Shown here piece after piece: positions 42,146-42,500 of a DNA stretch of 42,500 nt. Below the pieces are notes generated by a model. It searched no databases and was not told the DNA's origin. It worked only from the letters and a program-made list of their open reading frames with translations. Both the position numbers and the translations under genes were made by a program. Source of the stretch: Theodoxus fluviatilis (taxonomy: Eukaryota > Mollusca > Gastropoda > Cycloneritida > Neritidae); the NCBI GenBank assembly GCA_034096865.1, contig JAWQFJ010012327.1, forward strand, positions 35,001-77,500, given 5' to 3'. Position 1 is the first letter of the stretch, and the number at the start of each line of letters is the position of its first letter.

Positions 42146-42500
42146 GGCGGGGGGGGGGGGGGGGGGGGCAGGCTAAAGAGTCGAGGGTGTAGAAAGGGCC
42201 AGCTCGGAGGAAGCAGCTGGGGTCTTTGGTCGTCTTTAGGGTCGACCGGTGGCCTCTCGGACCCCTGCAGAAGCGCTGCGGGTTGAAGTCATCCTGTCGG
42301 CCGCCAAGGCACTCAGACGCTAGTCAGGCTAAAGAGTAGGGCGTGTAGAGGAGGCCAGCTCGGAGGAAGCTGCTGACTTCTCCGGACGTCCCTGGGCTCG
42401 CCTGGTGGCAGAAGCTCTGTGGGTGGGAGGCATTCCGGCGGCCACCAGACGTTCGTGAGGCAGAAGATTAGGGCGTGTAGAGAGGGCCAACTAGGAGGAA
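42112..42500. repeat. Tandem repeat of about 140-155 bp
   Basis: GGCCGCCA...CAGACG(T/C)T followed by GGCTAAAGAGT, GGCGTGTAGA, GGCCAGCTCGGAGGAAGC recurs starting near 42,117, 42,298 and 42,436 and runs off the window. Probably the 5' leader of the DIRS-like element. Confidence 0.7.

Overview
The window looks like metazoan nuclear DNA. Genes are split into small exons by GT-AG introns of a few hundred bases to about 2.6 kb, and di-, tri- and tetranucleotide arrays are very dense (CA, GA, TCTG, GAT). There are decayed non-LTR and tyrosine-recombinase retroelements, SINE-like repeats, MITEs and 11-bp to kilobase-scale duplications. The coding style and repeat load fit a lophotrochozoan, most likely a gastropod mollusc, but that assignment is an inference from style and not from a diagnostic gene.

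Region 1 (1-11,000, plus strand) holds the last nine coding exons of one gene, a solute carrier 1 (SLC1, excitatory/neutral amino-acid transporter) family member. Joining the exons gives one uninterrupted frame of about 430 codons, from the TM2 region to the stop codon at 10,554-10,556, with an AATAAA at 10,985. The fold is clearly SLC1, but several residues that the family uses to bind substrate, sodium and protons are changed. Its introns carry a CR1/L2-like LINE fragment that abuts an exon, three copies of one SINE-like repeat (one with an 8 x 30-bp internal expansion), a MITE and large microsatellites.

Region 2 (11,000-17,800) is mostly repeats. It has CT and AAATC arrays, a GC-rich stretch with a possible minus-strand first exon near 12,266, a broken minus-strand LINE (13,540-15,640) and CA/TG arrays.

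Region 3 (17,760-20,870, minus strand) holds the last two exons of a small gene that resembles the HYD1-signature ADP-ribosyltransferases, with a poly(A) signal 88 bases past its stop. A better-preserved LINE fragment (about 21,214-22,587) lies just upstream of it, bounded on both sides by GA microsatellite.

Region 4 (22,660-37,000) has no convincing gene. Its main structure is a tandem duplication of about 4 kb: unit 1 at 27,566-32,057 and unit 2 at 32,214-36,431, with a more diverged partial copy at 23,730-24,390. Each unit has taken up different insertions. Unit 1 has a 1.1-kb C-rich satellite flanked by a duplicated 270-bp piece. Unit 2 has a 766-bp MITE with a 342-bp internal palindrome, and two related inserts that both carry a histone-type 3' stem-loop. 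The unit without an insertion serves as the empty site for the other.

Region 5 (37,000-42,500) has two long TCTG/CAGA arrays in opposite orientation, followed by a broken minus-strand DIRS-like (tyrosine recombinase) retroelement. That element keeps gag-like, RNase H and recombinase remnants but seems to lack the reverse transcriptase. No RNA genes, CRISPR arrays or bacterial-type operons were seen.
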